Part shown: piece after piece, positions 1 to 10,715 of the stretch | Layout of the letters: the number at the start of each line of letters is the position of its first letter | How positions within the stretch are numbered: position 1 is the first letter of the stretch | Assembly (NCBI RefSeq): GCF_019279795.1 | Contig: NC_056750.1 | Coordinates: 700,711,475-700,775,474 of the forward strand | From: Protopterus annectens | Lineage: Eukaryota > Chordata > Ceratodontiformes > Protopteridae | DNA: 64,000 nucleotides | Direction of reading: 5' to 3' | Notes under the pieces: model-generated | What the model saw: only the letters and a program-made list of their open reading frames with translations | What the model was told of the DNA's origin: nothing | Databases searched by the model: none | Translations under genes and position numbers: made by a program

Positions 1-288
1 CAACTCACCATTGCCCATAAGACTCTTTACCAATCTTCCAGTACTCCTATACTATCTACCTTCATCATCCCCTATAATAATCTGAAATCCTTGCATTCAT
101 CACATAAACTTCTTGTAAATACCTCTAAATCTAATAACAGGGCTGGGGATTCTCTCTTCACTAATACTGTTGGAAAATCCTGGAACCTTCTTCCCAGTGA
201 ACTTTCCTCAGTTTCCTCTACATCACTTTTCAAAAACAGACAAACTTTTCCTGAGAACACACTGGTTATGCCCCTGTACCAAACCTGA
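1..288 (+). pseudogene. LINE ORF2 C-terminal fragment
   Basis: The frame is open from base 1 to the TGA after 285. The last 60 residues match the typical C-terminus of jockey/L2/CR1-type ORF2 proteins: a Ser-Phe stretch, then WNLLPSEL, then a run ending in LFKNRQ. This segment follows the RT thumb in such elements; no RT or endonuclease motif is in view because the 5' part lies outside the window. No stop interrupts the visible part, so the copy may be fairly young, but full coding capacity cannot be judged. Confidence 0.6.
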
Positions 289-468
289 CTAATCATCTTT
301 CTCTTCAAACAAGGCACTGCCTACCCTATGCTTCTCAATAATAAGTTCTACTTTCCTTATTAACCACAATACCATTTCCTATACATAACCTTTTTTCATC
401 CTCTGTGCTTACTTATAGTGTGGCAACTCTTTTTTAATATAATTATACAATAAGCTGCCTTTTTTATA

Positions 469-782
469 TTCTGTATTCTACCTGTAATTTGTATTGTACC
501 TGCATTTTGCACTGTGAAGTATTCTGCCCTCTTTGATAATTTCTGTGTTAATCTGTAATGTTCATTGTAAATATAAATGTTTTTGTTATTTCTTTTTTTT
601 ATCCTCGGAGCTTATCTCCCCGGGTTATAGTATGTATTCTACCTGCATTTTGTATTGTACTGCATTTTGCACTGTGAGGTATTTTGACCTCTTTGAAAAT
701 TCTGTGTTAACCTGTAATGTTCATTGTAAATATAAATGTTTTTGTTATTTTTTTTTTTCCACGGAGCTTATCTCCGTGGCCC
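469..782 (+). repeat. Tandem duplication in LINE 3' UTR (two ~160-bp units)
   Basis: Bases about 469-630 and 631-782 are two copies of the same sequence. Both contain the run TTCATTGTAAATATAAATG and a GGAGCTTATCTCC core near the end. The second unit keeps a perfect hairpin while the first has a degenerate one. Confidence 0.75.
759..779 (+). other. Perfect 3' UTR hairpin of the LINE
   Basis: CCACGGAG and CTCCGTGG pair perfectly around a CTTAT loop, about 55 bases before the AAAT tail. A stem-loop near the 3' end is a plausible RT recognition structure for a target-primed LINE; that function is inferred. Confidence 0.6.
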
Positions 783-854
783 TCTACTGAAAATGGATGT
801 GCATCCAGTTAGACTAGCCCGGTCAACAAATGTAAAATAAATAAATAAATAAAA

Positions 855-2214
855 TCTACTGCGCCTAGGGTGTTCACAAAGTGTCTAGCTCCAGCCATTG
901 CATTTTGCAGGCAGAGAAATATTCAAATTTACCCATACCTGTACGATTGCCTGATTCAGGCAGAAAGCCAGGACTTGCTATTACAACACCTGGCATTTGT
1001 AAAGAAACTTTTAACCTCACTGGGGTACACCATCAACGAAAATAAATCTCACCTAGTGCCCTGCCAACCGATTGTATTCCTGGGAGCAAGCTTGAACACA
1101 ACTTCCCAGATGGCATTCCTCACTCCGGAGAAACAAGTTTATTTGACAACCTACTTCAAACTATTGGCCACAAAAACCCAGCTATCTGCAAGGAAAATAC
1201 TGCAAGCTCTGGGGTTCATGGCCTCTTGCATTCTGCTAATTCCATATGCAAGACTGCATATGAGGAAACTCCAATGGCATCTAAAAAGTATATGGTGTTA
1301 ACATTCTCAGGACCTGGAAACAATGATTCCTATCATTCCTTGTCTAAGGACAGAGTTCCTTTGGTGGACAGAGGCCTGCTACCACAACAAGGGACTTCCT
1401 TTCACTCTACCCCCTGCCGCCCAAACCCTAACAACAGACGCATCAGACTGTGCATGGGGGGCTCACATGGCAGGACAGTGCATTCAGGGCAAATGGAATC
1501 CGAGACAGATGCACCTGCATATCAATAAAAAAGAAATGTTAGCTGTACAGAATGCTCTGACAGCCTTCAAAGACCTTATTCTTCCTGGACAACTTATTGG
1601 TAAAGACGGACAACACCACAGTTATGTGGTACATAAACAAGCAGGGGGGAACCCACTCCTACCCTCTCTGCAGACTAGCCATGGCTCTGTGGAGCACAAC
1701 TTTGAGCTACCAAGTGCACCTACAAGCTCAATTCTTGCCAGACAAACTAAATTCACTGGCAGATGACTTAAGCAGAAATCTCATGGACCCACATGAATGG
1801 AAACTAGAACCCAAAATGTTCAACCTCTTGAGGAACAAATGGGGGACCCCAGAGGTAGACCTGTTTGCCTCCCCTCAGAACTACCAGTTGAACAAATTCT
1901 GCACCAGAACTCCCCACAGTCAAGCTTGGAAAGTGGATGTCCTGTCCTTTACCTGTGAAAGTCTCTCTGTTTATGCCTATCCCCCTCTGCCTCTCCTCTC
2001 GAAGGTTCTACTAAAGATCAAACAGGACAAGCCAAGAACAATACTGATTGCACCAGACTGGCCACGCCAGCACTGGTACCCCCTCTTGCACAGTCTGACA
2101 CTGCTGCACCCATGGCACCTGCCTCAGTCCCCTTCCCTGCTGTCCCAGCAGGCGGGCCAGATTTTTCACCCTCAGCTTCAAACCCTGAACCTTGCAGCAT
2201 GGCTAATTCCATGA
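855..2214 (+). pseudogene. DIRS A1 pol remnant: RT - RNase H - methyltransferase-type domain
   Basis: The reading starts at the conserved S-T-A-P-R-V-F-T-K segment of the RT palm. The catalytic box at 936-947 reads Y-L-Y-D where A2, A3, B and C have Y-L-D-D, so the first catalytic aspartate is lost. After a frame change near 1300 the RNase H follows (TDASDCAWG near 1435, the KEMLAVQNA glutamate, then KTDNTTVMWYINKQGG after another frame change near 1600, and SLADDLSRN). The methyltransferase-type domain is visible as VDLFASPQN, then YPPLPLLS, then LIAPDWPRQHW, ending at 2214. The end overlaps the recombinase reading frame by about 100 bases. Confidence 0.85.
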
Positions 2215-3261
2215 GCTGTCCTCTAGCATCCCTCAGTAAGCAGGTGCGGGATGTCATTCTGGAGGCAAGGAGGCCTAGTACCAGAAAATCCTATGCTGAA
2301 AAGTGGAAAAGATACTGTTCCTGGAGCCAAGCTCAGGGGATGGGCACAATGGTGCCCAGCTTACCTCATATTGTAGAGTACTTAACAGAAATGCTCCACA
2401 AGGGCCTATCCTTCTAGTCAATTAAGATTCATGCCTCTGCCATTTCAGCACATTATAATACTGAGCCACCCCTCTGGTCTCACCCCTTGCTAAAACAATT
2501 CCTTAGAGGGACCAAAAATTTAAGACCCCCCCCCCCCCCAGGAGAGCTCCCACTCCAGTCTGGGACCTTAACTTTGTATTGGAAAAGCTCACTCTTCCCC
2601 CGTTTGAGCCAGCTGCAACAACAGAGTTGAAATTCCTTTCTTGGAAAACAGCCTTACTTCTAGCCATCACTTCAGCAAGAAGAGTGTCTGAATTACAGGC
2701 CCTCATGGCAGTGGAACCCTTCATTTTCTTTCATGCGGACAGGGTTTCCCTCAGGACTAATTCTTCCTTTATGCCCAAGGTGGTGTCTAGTGTGGCCCTA
2801 AACCAGTCCATTCATTTGCCTACTTTTTCCCTAATCTGCAGAACAAAGGGGAACAGATACTGCACTCTCTGGAAGTGCACAGACAACTTAGATTCTATTT
2901 GGACAGGACTAAGCCTCTCAGAAAATCTGACCAGCTGCTAGTTGGCTTTGCTGCAGGGGCAGAGGGGAAGGCCATTTCAAAGCAAACCATTTCCAAATGG
3001 ATAGCCCATTACATTGATTTCTGCTACAAGCACCATGGAAAACCTACCCCACAGGGGATAAGATCACATTCCAACAGGGCTGCATCTACCTCTACGGCAT
3101 TTCTCAGAGTCGTCCCTACCAGGGACATCCTGGAAGCTGCCACGTGGAGCTCTGTACACACCTTCACCAAGCATTACCACCTGCCTATCTTCTCTAAATC
3201 CAGAGCTGGATTTGCCACAGAAGTCTTGCTGGGCTTAATAGCTGACCCTAATGCTCTTTAA
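2112..3261 (+). pseudogene. DIRS A1 tyrosine recombinase (frameshifted)
   Basis: Homologous throughout to the intact A3 recombinase. The N-terminal SAM-like part ends at a stop at 2416-2418 (after LHKGLSF). A run of 13 cytosines near 2527 shifts the frame, and another shift falls near 2830. The catalytic-domain landmarks remain recognisable: TSARRVSEL with arginine I, HSNR for the H-x-x-R box, W before the final helix, and TFTKHYHL with the nucleophilic tyrosine. The start lies inside the 3' end of pol in the -1 frame, as in A3. Confidence 0.85.
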
Positions 3262-3290
3262 CTACCTCGTCGCTTCCTTAGCTTTGGGAA

Positions 3291-3400
3291 TCAACCCAAA
3301 TGTGATGACTGCAACAGTGAAACATGAAGAACATAGTACAGTTGTGTACACTTGCCATAAATGTAGATGTTTGTGTATTCACTGTTGCAGTCCTGGTTAC
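3291..3400 (+). repeat. DIRS A1 internal complementary region (ICR)
   Basis: The block contains GTGATGACTGCAACAGTG joined to a short GAACATAGTACAG junction and then TGCCATAAATGTAGATG. The first half is the complement of the family's left ITR start and the second half is the complement of the right ITR end (3690-3770). In DIRS biology this region templates completion of the ends during circle formation. Confidence 0.75.
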
Positions 3401-3535
3401 CCTCCCTCCAGCCCCCTGACTTCTCTTGGCTCTACCTTTCCTTCTTGTTTGGTATATATATATATTTTTTTTTCATGTGTATTTGCTTTTTGATGGGGGT
3501 GTACCACACTATATAATTGCTTCCTATTGTGGGGG

Positions 3536-3770
3536 CACCTGACATCTGGGGCAAGAAAAACTGGTGTAATGGCGTCGGCTGCATGTTTTATACCCCTGAT
3601 GATCTGACTTCATGGAAGAAGCGACAGCATCCAATGCAGAAATCCAAAGACTCTGGTATTCAGGCCGGCTGAGGGCTACCTGCAGGCAGATAACCCAAAT
3701 GTGATGACTGCAACAGTGAATACACTCGGACATCTACATTTATGGTAAGTGTACACAACTGTACTTTTTG
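3536..3770 (+). repeat. DIRS A1 right inverted terminal repeat
   Basis: Aligns with the A3 right ITR (51057-51270): GGCACCTGACATCTGG, GGCGTCGGCTGCATG, a minus-strand TATA (TTTTATACCCC), then GTGATGACTGCAACAGTG and the terminal CATTTATGGTAAGTGTAC. The homology ends about 180 bases upstream of the zinc-finger start codon. Confidence 0.75.
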
Positions 3771-3949
3771 TCAAACTTCATTCACTGATGATTATTAAAA
3801 ATATTCTTTTTTTTCTAGGTGAGATGACGACAACAGATGATTTTGTAAGTTAATGGTGAAAATATTTTCTGAGGTACCACATGTATGAGTTTTGAAATAA
3901 GTGTCACACAAAATCAGATTAGTAACACATTCTAAATTCATTGGTGTAA

Positions 3950-5002
3950 ATGGCTGAGGGTACAGTAAAAACCAAAGTTGAAGAAAATGGAATGTTTGCC
4001 TGTCGGAAGTGCTCTGCAGTGTTTTCCAGACTATGGGATTTGCGTTACCATATGCGTTCACATCCAGAGGGTCGGGGCTATGCATGTAAGATATGTACCA
4101 AGGCTTTCTTTCGGTCCTCTGCCCTCCTGCGACATGAAATGACACACAGTGGTGAAAAGCCATACAAGTGCCTGGAATGTGGAAAAAGCTTTGCACAGTC
4201 AATACAGCTTGACAACCATACTCGCTCACACACGGGAGAGCGCCCATTTGTCTGCCTGCAGTGTGGCAAAGCTTTCATGTCTTCCTCACACCTTGCCCAA
4301 CATAAGAGGATTCACTGGGCAGAGAGAAAGCATGTCTGTTCCCTCTGTGGGAAAACCTTTCTACGACCATGGGATGTGGTTCAACATCAGCGCTTCCACA
4401 CAGGTGAACGTAACTTTCGGTGTGACGACTGTGGGAAGAACTTCTTCCGATCTTCTGACCTTCTGCGTCATCAGCGTATCCACACAGGTGAAAAGCCCTT
4501 CCGATGTGATGTATGTGGCAAGAACTTCTCTCGGTCATCAGTGTTGGCAAAACACACAAGAACACATACCGGAGAGAGGCCTTATAAATGTGAGCTGTGT
4601 GAGAAAGCTTATATTACTTCATCACAGCTAACAGAACATCGACGGGTACACACAGGAGAAAAGCCATATCTTTGTTCTGAGTGTGGTAAAACATTTACAT
4701 ATTCATTCCTTCTCAGGCGTCATCTTAAGATACACACAGGTGAAAGACCTTACCCATGCGTCATTTGTGGTAAAGCATTTAAGACGTCTGGCCATCTCCA
4801 CAAACACCATCAAATTCACATTAAAAAGGAAAATGCTGTTGACTCTGAAAGCTCTGTAATGCCCCCAAGTTCCTCAAAGCTAAAACAATATCGTGGCAAC
4901 CATGTAACTGAGCGTAAAAACATGGTAAAACGAATAATTACTGAAGATGTTTTCAGTCAACATTTGCTTAATTCCAGCTCTGGTCAGGACCCTGAATTTT
5001 GA
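3950..5002 (+). CDS. C2H2 zinc-finger protein, ten fingers, 350 aa
   Basis: A predicted nuclear, sequence-specific DNA-binding protein. The single uninterrupted frame has about 20 N-terminal residues, then ten consecutive C2H2 fingers (C-x2-C-x12-H-x3-H). Most are joined by TGE(K/R)P-type linkers, with one WAERKH variant before finger 5, and a basic Ser/Lys-rich tail of about 50 residues follows. No KRAB, SCAN, BTB or ZAD domain is encoded in this frame. The ATG is directly preceded by an in-frame TAA (3947-3949), so this exon starts here unless an upstream exon splices in after that stop. A possible 26-nt exon at 3819-3844, flanked by a pyrimidine-rich AG and GTAAGT, could be 5' UTR. The gene sits just downstream of DIRS A1. 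Codons show no decay, which suggests selection. Orthology cannot be assigned by eye. Confidence 0.85.
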   Translation: MAEGTVKTKVEENGMFACRKCSAVFSRLWDLRYHMRSHPEGRGYACKICTKAFFRSSALLRHEMTHSGEKPYKCLECGKSFAQSIQLDNHTRSHTGERPFVCLQCGKAFMSSSHLAQHKRIHWAERKHVCSLCGKTFLRPWDVVQHQRFHTGERNFRCDDCGKNFFRSSDLLRHQRIHTGEKPFRCDVCGKNFSRSSVLAKHTRTHTGERPYKCELCEKAYITSSQLTEHRRVHTGEKPYLCSECGKTFTYSFLLRRHLKIHTGERPYPCVICGKAFKTSGHLHKHHQIHIKKENAVDSESSVMPPSSSKLKQYRGNHVTERKNMVKRIITEDVFSQHLLNSSSGQDPEF

Positions 5003-5029
5003 CTACTTCACAGCTGTGACATTCAGTTT

Positions 5030-5127
5030 ATTAAAAATCTAAATTATGATTGGCTAATGCCATGCCTGGAGTAGATGACTGCAGCCCCTGCATTGTTCAT
5101 TTATTTGTTTATTTATTTATTTATTTG
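5030..5127 (+). promoter_or_regulatory. Zinc-finger 3' UTR: ATTAAA signal and ATTTA-rich stretch
   Basis: ATTAAA occurs at 5030-5035, shortly after the stop codon, and a run of ATTTATTT repeats follows at 5100-5127. The former could serve as a polyadenylation signal and the latter resembles an AU-rich instability element. Both roles are inferred; such runs are also common by chance in AT-rich spacers. Confidence 0.35.
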
Positions 5128-8058
5128 CTATGTGCACAGTAAAGCTGACTTTTTTTTTAAATTATAACCATATACTTAGATTGGTCTTGGGAATTTACAT
5201 TGCTCTGTTGCCATTTGCCGTATGTAGGATGGTAACCATAAAACTGACTACTTTGCCCTAGTAGTCCTTACTCGCTATTCTCCATCCTTGCCTTCTTGCT
5301 TTTGCATTTTCATCCATAGTGCTTTTTTTTTTAAATAGCTAGCACGTAAAAGGTCTGTTGCCATTTTAAACGTTTGCAGGGGCTTCACACCAAAAGGCAG
5401 CAGTGCTTTACTGCTTCTGAACTTTGTATGAGTCACCTAGTATATCTAATCCTGAGTTTGTATTTCTATGTTTAAGTTGGACAAAGCAGTGTAGCATTGC
5501 TTTAGAGTCTGTCATGCCTGTGCTCTGATCTTTGGGTTGTGACATCCAGTGCTGGTGACTTTCCCCGGCTTATGGCAGTCTACTTTAATTTGCCAAGCTG
5601 CTCGGGATTGCATCCCAACTTTATATTTCCTTGGTTAGAGTGGGACCAGTGGTAGAGCTACTGGGTGGAACCAAGGGGGCTCACATTCTGGGAAGTCAAA
5701 TGGAAGTTGAAGTAAAACAGGGAAATGATCCTTAACAAAGTGTATCACACAGCTTTCACATAGCTGATTGAGTAATATGTATTATTCCAATCACCCTGTT
5801 GTCCTTTATCAGTAGTGTTGAGTGCTTCCCAGTAAGGAATATTGCTTAGAGATTTTATGGTCATTCGGAGCCTGATGTTAATATGTCTGTAATAAGTTAT
5901 GTAAATATGAGGGGTATTTATATGGAATGTCACTGCGCAGTCTATGATGATGTTTTTCCGTGTTAAAAATGTGAAAGTGGAAGTTATATAATAAGGATGA
6001 AACTGAATTTTTTTCTGTAAAACAATGACTGCAGTGTTCTGTAAATGCTAGCTACCTTGGTAGTGCAGTGTTATGGTACTTCAGAAAAATAATATGCCTA
6101 TTACGGATGCTAATGTCAGCACGTTTTTATTACTGTTTTAGTCTGCCAATAATTGTGATACTAAGCGTGGAAGGGGTCATGAGTTTTGACTGCTATCTAG
6201 CTATGTTTATACCTCAAGAGTATTTGAAAGCTTATTTTAGAGCTTCTAATGGAGAACCTTGACTTCTTCATTAAGCAACACTGAACCTGAGCAACACTGT
6301 TAATAACTGGCCTATCTTTCTCCAAATTACTTTTATCAAATGGAGGTGCACCATTTTTATGTTTGACTGGTTTTCTTTGCTTATAATCTACTACATTTAT
6401 GGATCTCATTCAAGGTCATGTGGGCAAGAAAAAAGTCCACAGTGGCATTGGAACCTGTGCTTCCTTGTTACAGTTATGACTCTGCTGTTATACCTACATG
6501 TTTGTATTGCCATGGAATTCATTGTTTGAAGTGTATTTTTATTTAAGTATATGCTTATTGTTTTGTTACTGCATTTTTTTCTGTAACAAAGGAGAGCAGC
6601 CTGTAAGCATGACTGCTTGTTTTGGGATTAGTAGATGAACATTTTTCGATTATTTGTTTTACTGTGAATCACATAGTACGCATCTGGAAATTTTGAGACT
6701 CGTAGTATTAATTCGAGGGCAAGAGGTACTTATATCATTTTGGGTTCCAGCTCTAATTATGCTGGATTAATGTGGTTAAGTAATTAAATATTAGTCATGT
6801 AAATGGCAAACTTTTAAATTGACAGTTTGGAAAAAAAGTAAGTTTTTTTTGCAAACTGTTAATTTAACAGCTTGTCAGTTGCATAACTAATACAAAATTA
6901 CTTATCCATGCAAATCCAGTATAATTAGTGATGTACAGGACACACTTTACTCACAGTTTTATTATCTTGCCAGCATAGTGAAGTTAGTTATATCGTACAT
7001 TGCACTGATCACTAACAAGATGTTTTACACTGTTTTCAGAATGTTATTTTCTGTGGTGGACAAGCTTCCATACCTTGTGTACCCTCGTATTAATTGTAAC
7101 ACGCCACATTTCAGGGCATGGCACAGTCCTAGATGGCACTGTCCTGATTTGGACAACACGACTTTCAGCTAAACACACATTATCAAGCACTTTGTTGTTG
7201 CTGTGCTGTCCACAGACTGATGGCATTGCTAACCCATTGATAGTACTGTCTTCCCCTCTGCCGCTTCGTCAGGAAGATGACTTTGATGTTTAATGTTGAA
7301 AACTTCCATGGGCTTGTATGTTCTGTTGCCAGTTATCTTGACTGAAGTCTTCCATAGAATGTTTTTCGCTTTTTTCAATGTAAAAGTCAGCTTGTTTCAG
7401 CTCTACAGATGTAAAATTCACACTACAACAAAGAACTCTTGACTACAGAAGTGCATTTAGTGCCAGCATCCCTTCCTTATGGTCTCCTCTTCATTGTCCA
7501 GTTAATTTTGCTACTGTTGTTTGCTTTGCTTATATATTCGTTCATTTAATTTGTGAACTGGGTTGTTGGTCTGGTCCTCAGAACATTTCATCCATGACCT
7601 GAGCAATATAGGCAATTACAAATTTTACATACAGTTACCATTCCCTTATATTGTATAGTGTGTAGTATAACATACACAAGTACATAGATAAGGAGTATTT
7701 GATGCGAGTAAAGTGCAAATGTAGGAGTACTATTCACAATTCGGTGGGATGCATAATGACTAATGTATATCAAGCACACTACAGAGCCAAGAAATTAATC
7801 AGAAATTATAATACATATTTACCTGTTTATGGTTGTCCAAATAGATTAGTAGCAGGAAGAAGTGAGGAGGTCCATGCCAGTTTGAGCTAGCCACTTGAAA
7901 TATTTTGAGGACTTTAGCTTGCAGTAACACACTAGATGAAATCCTAATGAAATTAGAACTGAAGAAAGGTGTGCTAACCTACTGCCATAGCAAAGTGCAG
8001 TTGTTTTCGCTATAGGTTTGAGGGGTTCATTTGGAAAGCTGAGGCTAACTACTATGTG
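5128..8058. other. Unassigned AT-rich sequence
   Basis: Likely the long 3' UTR and downstream flank of the zinc-finger gene. Only short open frames occur, including one of 72 codons at 7075-7293, with no recognisable domain. No RNA gene or transposon signature was seen. Confidence 0.4.
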
Positions 8059-8338
8059 CAGGGCTGGCCTTTGATCAACTGGTGCCCTAGGCAAAGGGGC
8101 TCTACAATGTCCTCCAGCACCAACTGGTGCCCCCATGCAGGTCTACCTACAGAGATTACTTTTTTCTTCCTTTTTCTCACAGTTTGTCTTACTCTTCAGT
8201 TTTTCTTTTATTCATTCAATATATTTTAAACAAACCATTTCTTTACTACAAAAAATAAAATAAATACTGGAAAAGTGCCCCCGCTAGAGCAGTGCCCTAG
8301 GCAGCCACCTAGCTGGCCTCTGTCTAAGGCCGGTTATG
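8059..8338. mobile_element. hAT-like non-autonomous element (MITE), eroded
   Basis: The ends form imperfect inverted repeats. The left begins CAGGGCTGGCCTTTGA with TGCCCTAGGCAAAG inside; the right, reverse complemented, begins CATAACCGGCCTTAGA with TGCCTAGGGCACTG inside. CAGGGCNGGC termini with CCTAGGC subterminal motifs are typical of hAT-derived MITEs in vertebrates. The interior is AT-rich and non-coding. No convincing 8-bp target duplication is left, so the assignment is tentative. Confidence 0.45.
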
Positions 8339-9079
8339 GTGTGGTTGGGGTTTGACATTCATCATTTTTTGATGGAATGTCCGTTAAATCTCTACATCAC
8401 TATCTCTAAAATGGCTATAGGTGTAGTCCTTCCAGAGCTGGGTGGATGGTGGAAGGGAGCTGGACTTGAGCAGCAGCTATAGGCTCAAACCCTTATGCAG
8501 TTAAGCATGTGGCATTTCACTGCCAGGTTTGTTTGGGCTGGGGAAAAACAATATGAATATGCCATTAGGTATACAATGAAATAGCCAACCTGAGAAAACT
8601 ACTGTTATCTTGCTGTCCGTGCTAAAAAGATTTTTCTATCAGGACTTATCAATGTAGACAGAATTATTGGAGCCCTGTGAAGACCAGGCAGGAGTTGAGA
8701 GAGAGAGGGGAATTGTTTACAGAGAGTGAGTAAATATATTTGGAGCAATTTGATGCTGGAGTTGTTTTCTAATGTCCTAATGATTCAGATGAGAAAAACA
8801 GATGTAAAGAAGGAAATGTGCTGGAATGTGGCACATTAGCACAGGTTTTGCTTGTTATAAACTTAACTAGCAGGGCATACTTCTGAATGTCTTGTTTTAA
8901 AGATACGTTGTCTTCAGGCCAAATGAGATGATGCACCTGTGCAGCATATTAGGCATATAATAGGCAATAATAGTGGGTCATGGTCATGGTAGGGACACAG
9001 TTTTAACAGGCAGGGTTTTTTTTTTTCAAATACTGAATACAGTTGGCACCACACAGCATTTAATAAAAACATCTATAGA
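8339..9079. other. Unassigned spacer
   Basis: No coding pattern, terminal repeat or RNA gene was recognised here. Confidence 0.4.
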
Positions 9080-10104
9080 TGACCAAAGAGTGTAATTGAT
9101 TTGGGGAAAGCATATGACCAAGAAAGCTGATTTGGGCAGTCATGCGATGGTTCGAAGTCCCAGGAACATTGGTAGAGTTGGTGCAGGCTATGTAGAAAGA
9201 CCCAATGACTCAAGTACCAACAGTGTTTGGACTCGCATAAAGGTTCCTAGTGGGAGTGAGTGTACATCAGGATTCGTCTCTGAGCTCACTACTGTTTGTA
9301 ATGATGGTGGACTACATTAGCAAACAGGTCAGAGGGGACAGGTCGACAAAGTTGTGGTGTGCAGATGATGTGGCATTACAGGCAGACTCTGAGGATGAAC
9401 TTCAGCAAAGGATAGAGGAATGGAATGCAAAACTAAAGGCATATGGGTTGAAACAGCACAGATGGCAGCAAATGGGGAAAATCAAAACAAGCAAAGAATT
9501 GAGAAAGAAGGGAAAGTACTGGAACAGTTTACCAGCTTCAAGTATTTGAGGGGGGTGGTTGAGGATAAGGGAAGTTTAAATGACAAGGTCACAGCTAGAT
9601 CAGAGGGGCTGCAGCCAACTGGCACATTGTGTCAGGGGTAGTGTATGACTGAAGAATGCCCGATAAGGTGAAAAGTTAGGTGTTCAAAACGGTGGTATGA
9701 CCAGTACTACTATATGGTACAGAAACCTGGACAGTAAAGGCAGAGCAGTTGAGGAAGCTAGAGATCATGGAGATCAAGTGCCTGAGACGGGTGGTAAGAT
9801 GTGGGAGAGACGAATAAATGAGGACATCAGAGCAAAAGCCAAAGTAGCTCTAGTAAGGCCTAAGAGAACAGATTATGGTGCTTTGGGCATTTATGCAGAC
9901 AGTCTGGTAAAGATGATTTGGACAGACAGGAAGAAGGCAAGAGGAATTGAGGGCATCTAGCAAAGAGGTGTCTGGATTTTGTGAGAGAGAAGATCTGTGA
10001 CAGTTAGGCATGAGTGATGAAGAAGGTAGGATAGTAGCATTGAATTGACTTAGATGGCAACAGTTGACACGACACCCAGAACACGTGTAGAAAATGGGGA
10101 AAAA
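9080..10104 (+). pseudogene. RTE-like LINE fragment (RT and C-terminal region)
   Basis: A heavily decayed non-LTR retrotransposon in the same family as the minus-strand fragments at 19737-20290 and 25845-26398. Reading across frames, one sees the RT motif-A region (a V-I-D-L-G-K-A-Y-D string near 9095), motif B remnants (VHQDSSLSSLLF near 9262), motif C as WCADDVALQADSE near 9358, then the thumb region with FKYLRGVVEDKGSL (FKYLGGVVEEKGSL in the other copies) and a VLLYGTETW segment in a shifted frame near 9705. Numerous stops and frameshifts rule out function. The clade label RTE-like rests on thumb and C-terminal style only. Confidence 0.7.
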
Positions 10105-10499
10105 AGGGGCTGATGAGCAAGATCTTCCTTCATCATAGATCTGCAACTGGAAACACCATCATAAAAATATAGTAGTGCCTTATTTTCCTAGCAAAATTAT
10201 TTCCTAGCATTGTTTGGCAAGCATCCAAATGCAAAGTATAATCAGTTCTTCTAATGTGGTGATTTTTTATTGTAATAGGTTCATAGGTTGTTACTAGGTT
10301 ATTGGTCCAGGAGACATTTTAGGCATAGCCAAGCTTACCCATATTTATGAAAAATAATTCTGACGTGTCAATACCCCAAGAATTTTACTGTTACTATACA
10401 GGCTTTATTTATCAAGTGTTCTCAGGCTGCCCCTCTCCATTAAGGACATAGGCACCAAACAAGGGGTTCATTTGTAATTATTCATCCATTGGTCCATGT
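10105..10499. other. Unassigned spacer
   Basis: LINE 3' tail remnants may extend into the first bases; nothing further was recognised. Confidence 0.35.
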
Positions 10500-10715
10500 T
10501 GCATTTGAATATAGTTAAGGATGAACTTTGCTTCACATGGATGGGCAGCCTGTACCAGAGAGGGTGTAACCTTTGGGACACATACCTGCCCCTCCAGCAT
10601 GTCCTGTTTTATGTTACAGATGAGGGTTAGGTTCTTAGAACATGCATTTATGATATTATTTGTTTTATGGATGTGCAACAAATCCATCACTGAGGGAACA
10701 AAGGATGCTTTGTAG
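10500..10715 (+). repeat. Unclassified dispersed repeat, copy 1
   Basis: Shares an ordered set of blocks with 18205-18391: TTCACATGGATGGGCAGCCTG, then GGGACACATACCTGCC, then CAGCATGTCC and TATGTTACA. The second copy has the same order with about one quarter of the bases changed. No coding potential; possibly a LINE 3' end or SINE. Confidence 0.45.

Larger units (their letters stand above)
1..854 (+). mobile_element. L2/CR1-group LINE, 3' end with (AAAT)n tail
   Basis: This is the 3' end of a non-LTR retrotransposon that begins outside the window. It has the end of the ORF2 reading frame (to 288), a T-rich 3' UTR carrying an internal duplication, a perfect hairpin, and an AAAT-type tail at 833-854. 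The tail runs directly into DIRS RT coding sequence at about 855, which suggests the LINE inserted into, or recombined with, that DIRS element. Clade assignment (L2/CR1/jockey group) rests on the C-terminal protein pattern and the AAAT tail, so it is approximate. Confidence 0.7.
855..3770 (+). mobile_element. DIRS-like retrotransposon A1 (5' truncated)
   Basis: A tyrosine-recombinase retrotransposon copy that begins abruptly inside the RT domain and runs through RNase H, the methyltransferase-type domain, the recombinase, an internal complementary region and a right ITR. It is the same family as the copies at 35287-40712 (A2) and 45727-51270 (A3), with closely matching protein and terminal sequences. 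Gag and the left ITR are absent from the window; the L2-like LINE tail ends exactly where homology starts. Several frameshifts and stops mean it is not coding-competent. Confidence 0.9.

Noticed and set aside
4149-4631. A 160-codon frame in a shifted frame of the zinc-finger gene
   Set aside because: It is a by-product of the repeated finger codons in the true frame.
7075-7293. A 72-codon frame that could be an exon
   Set aside because: No domain, no convincing splice sites, and the region looks like ordinary non-coding flank.
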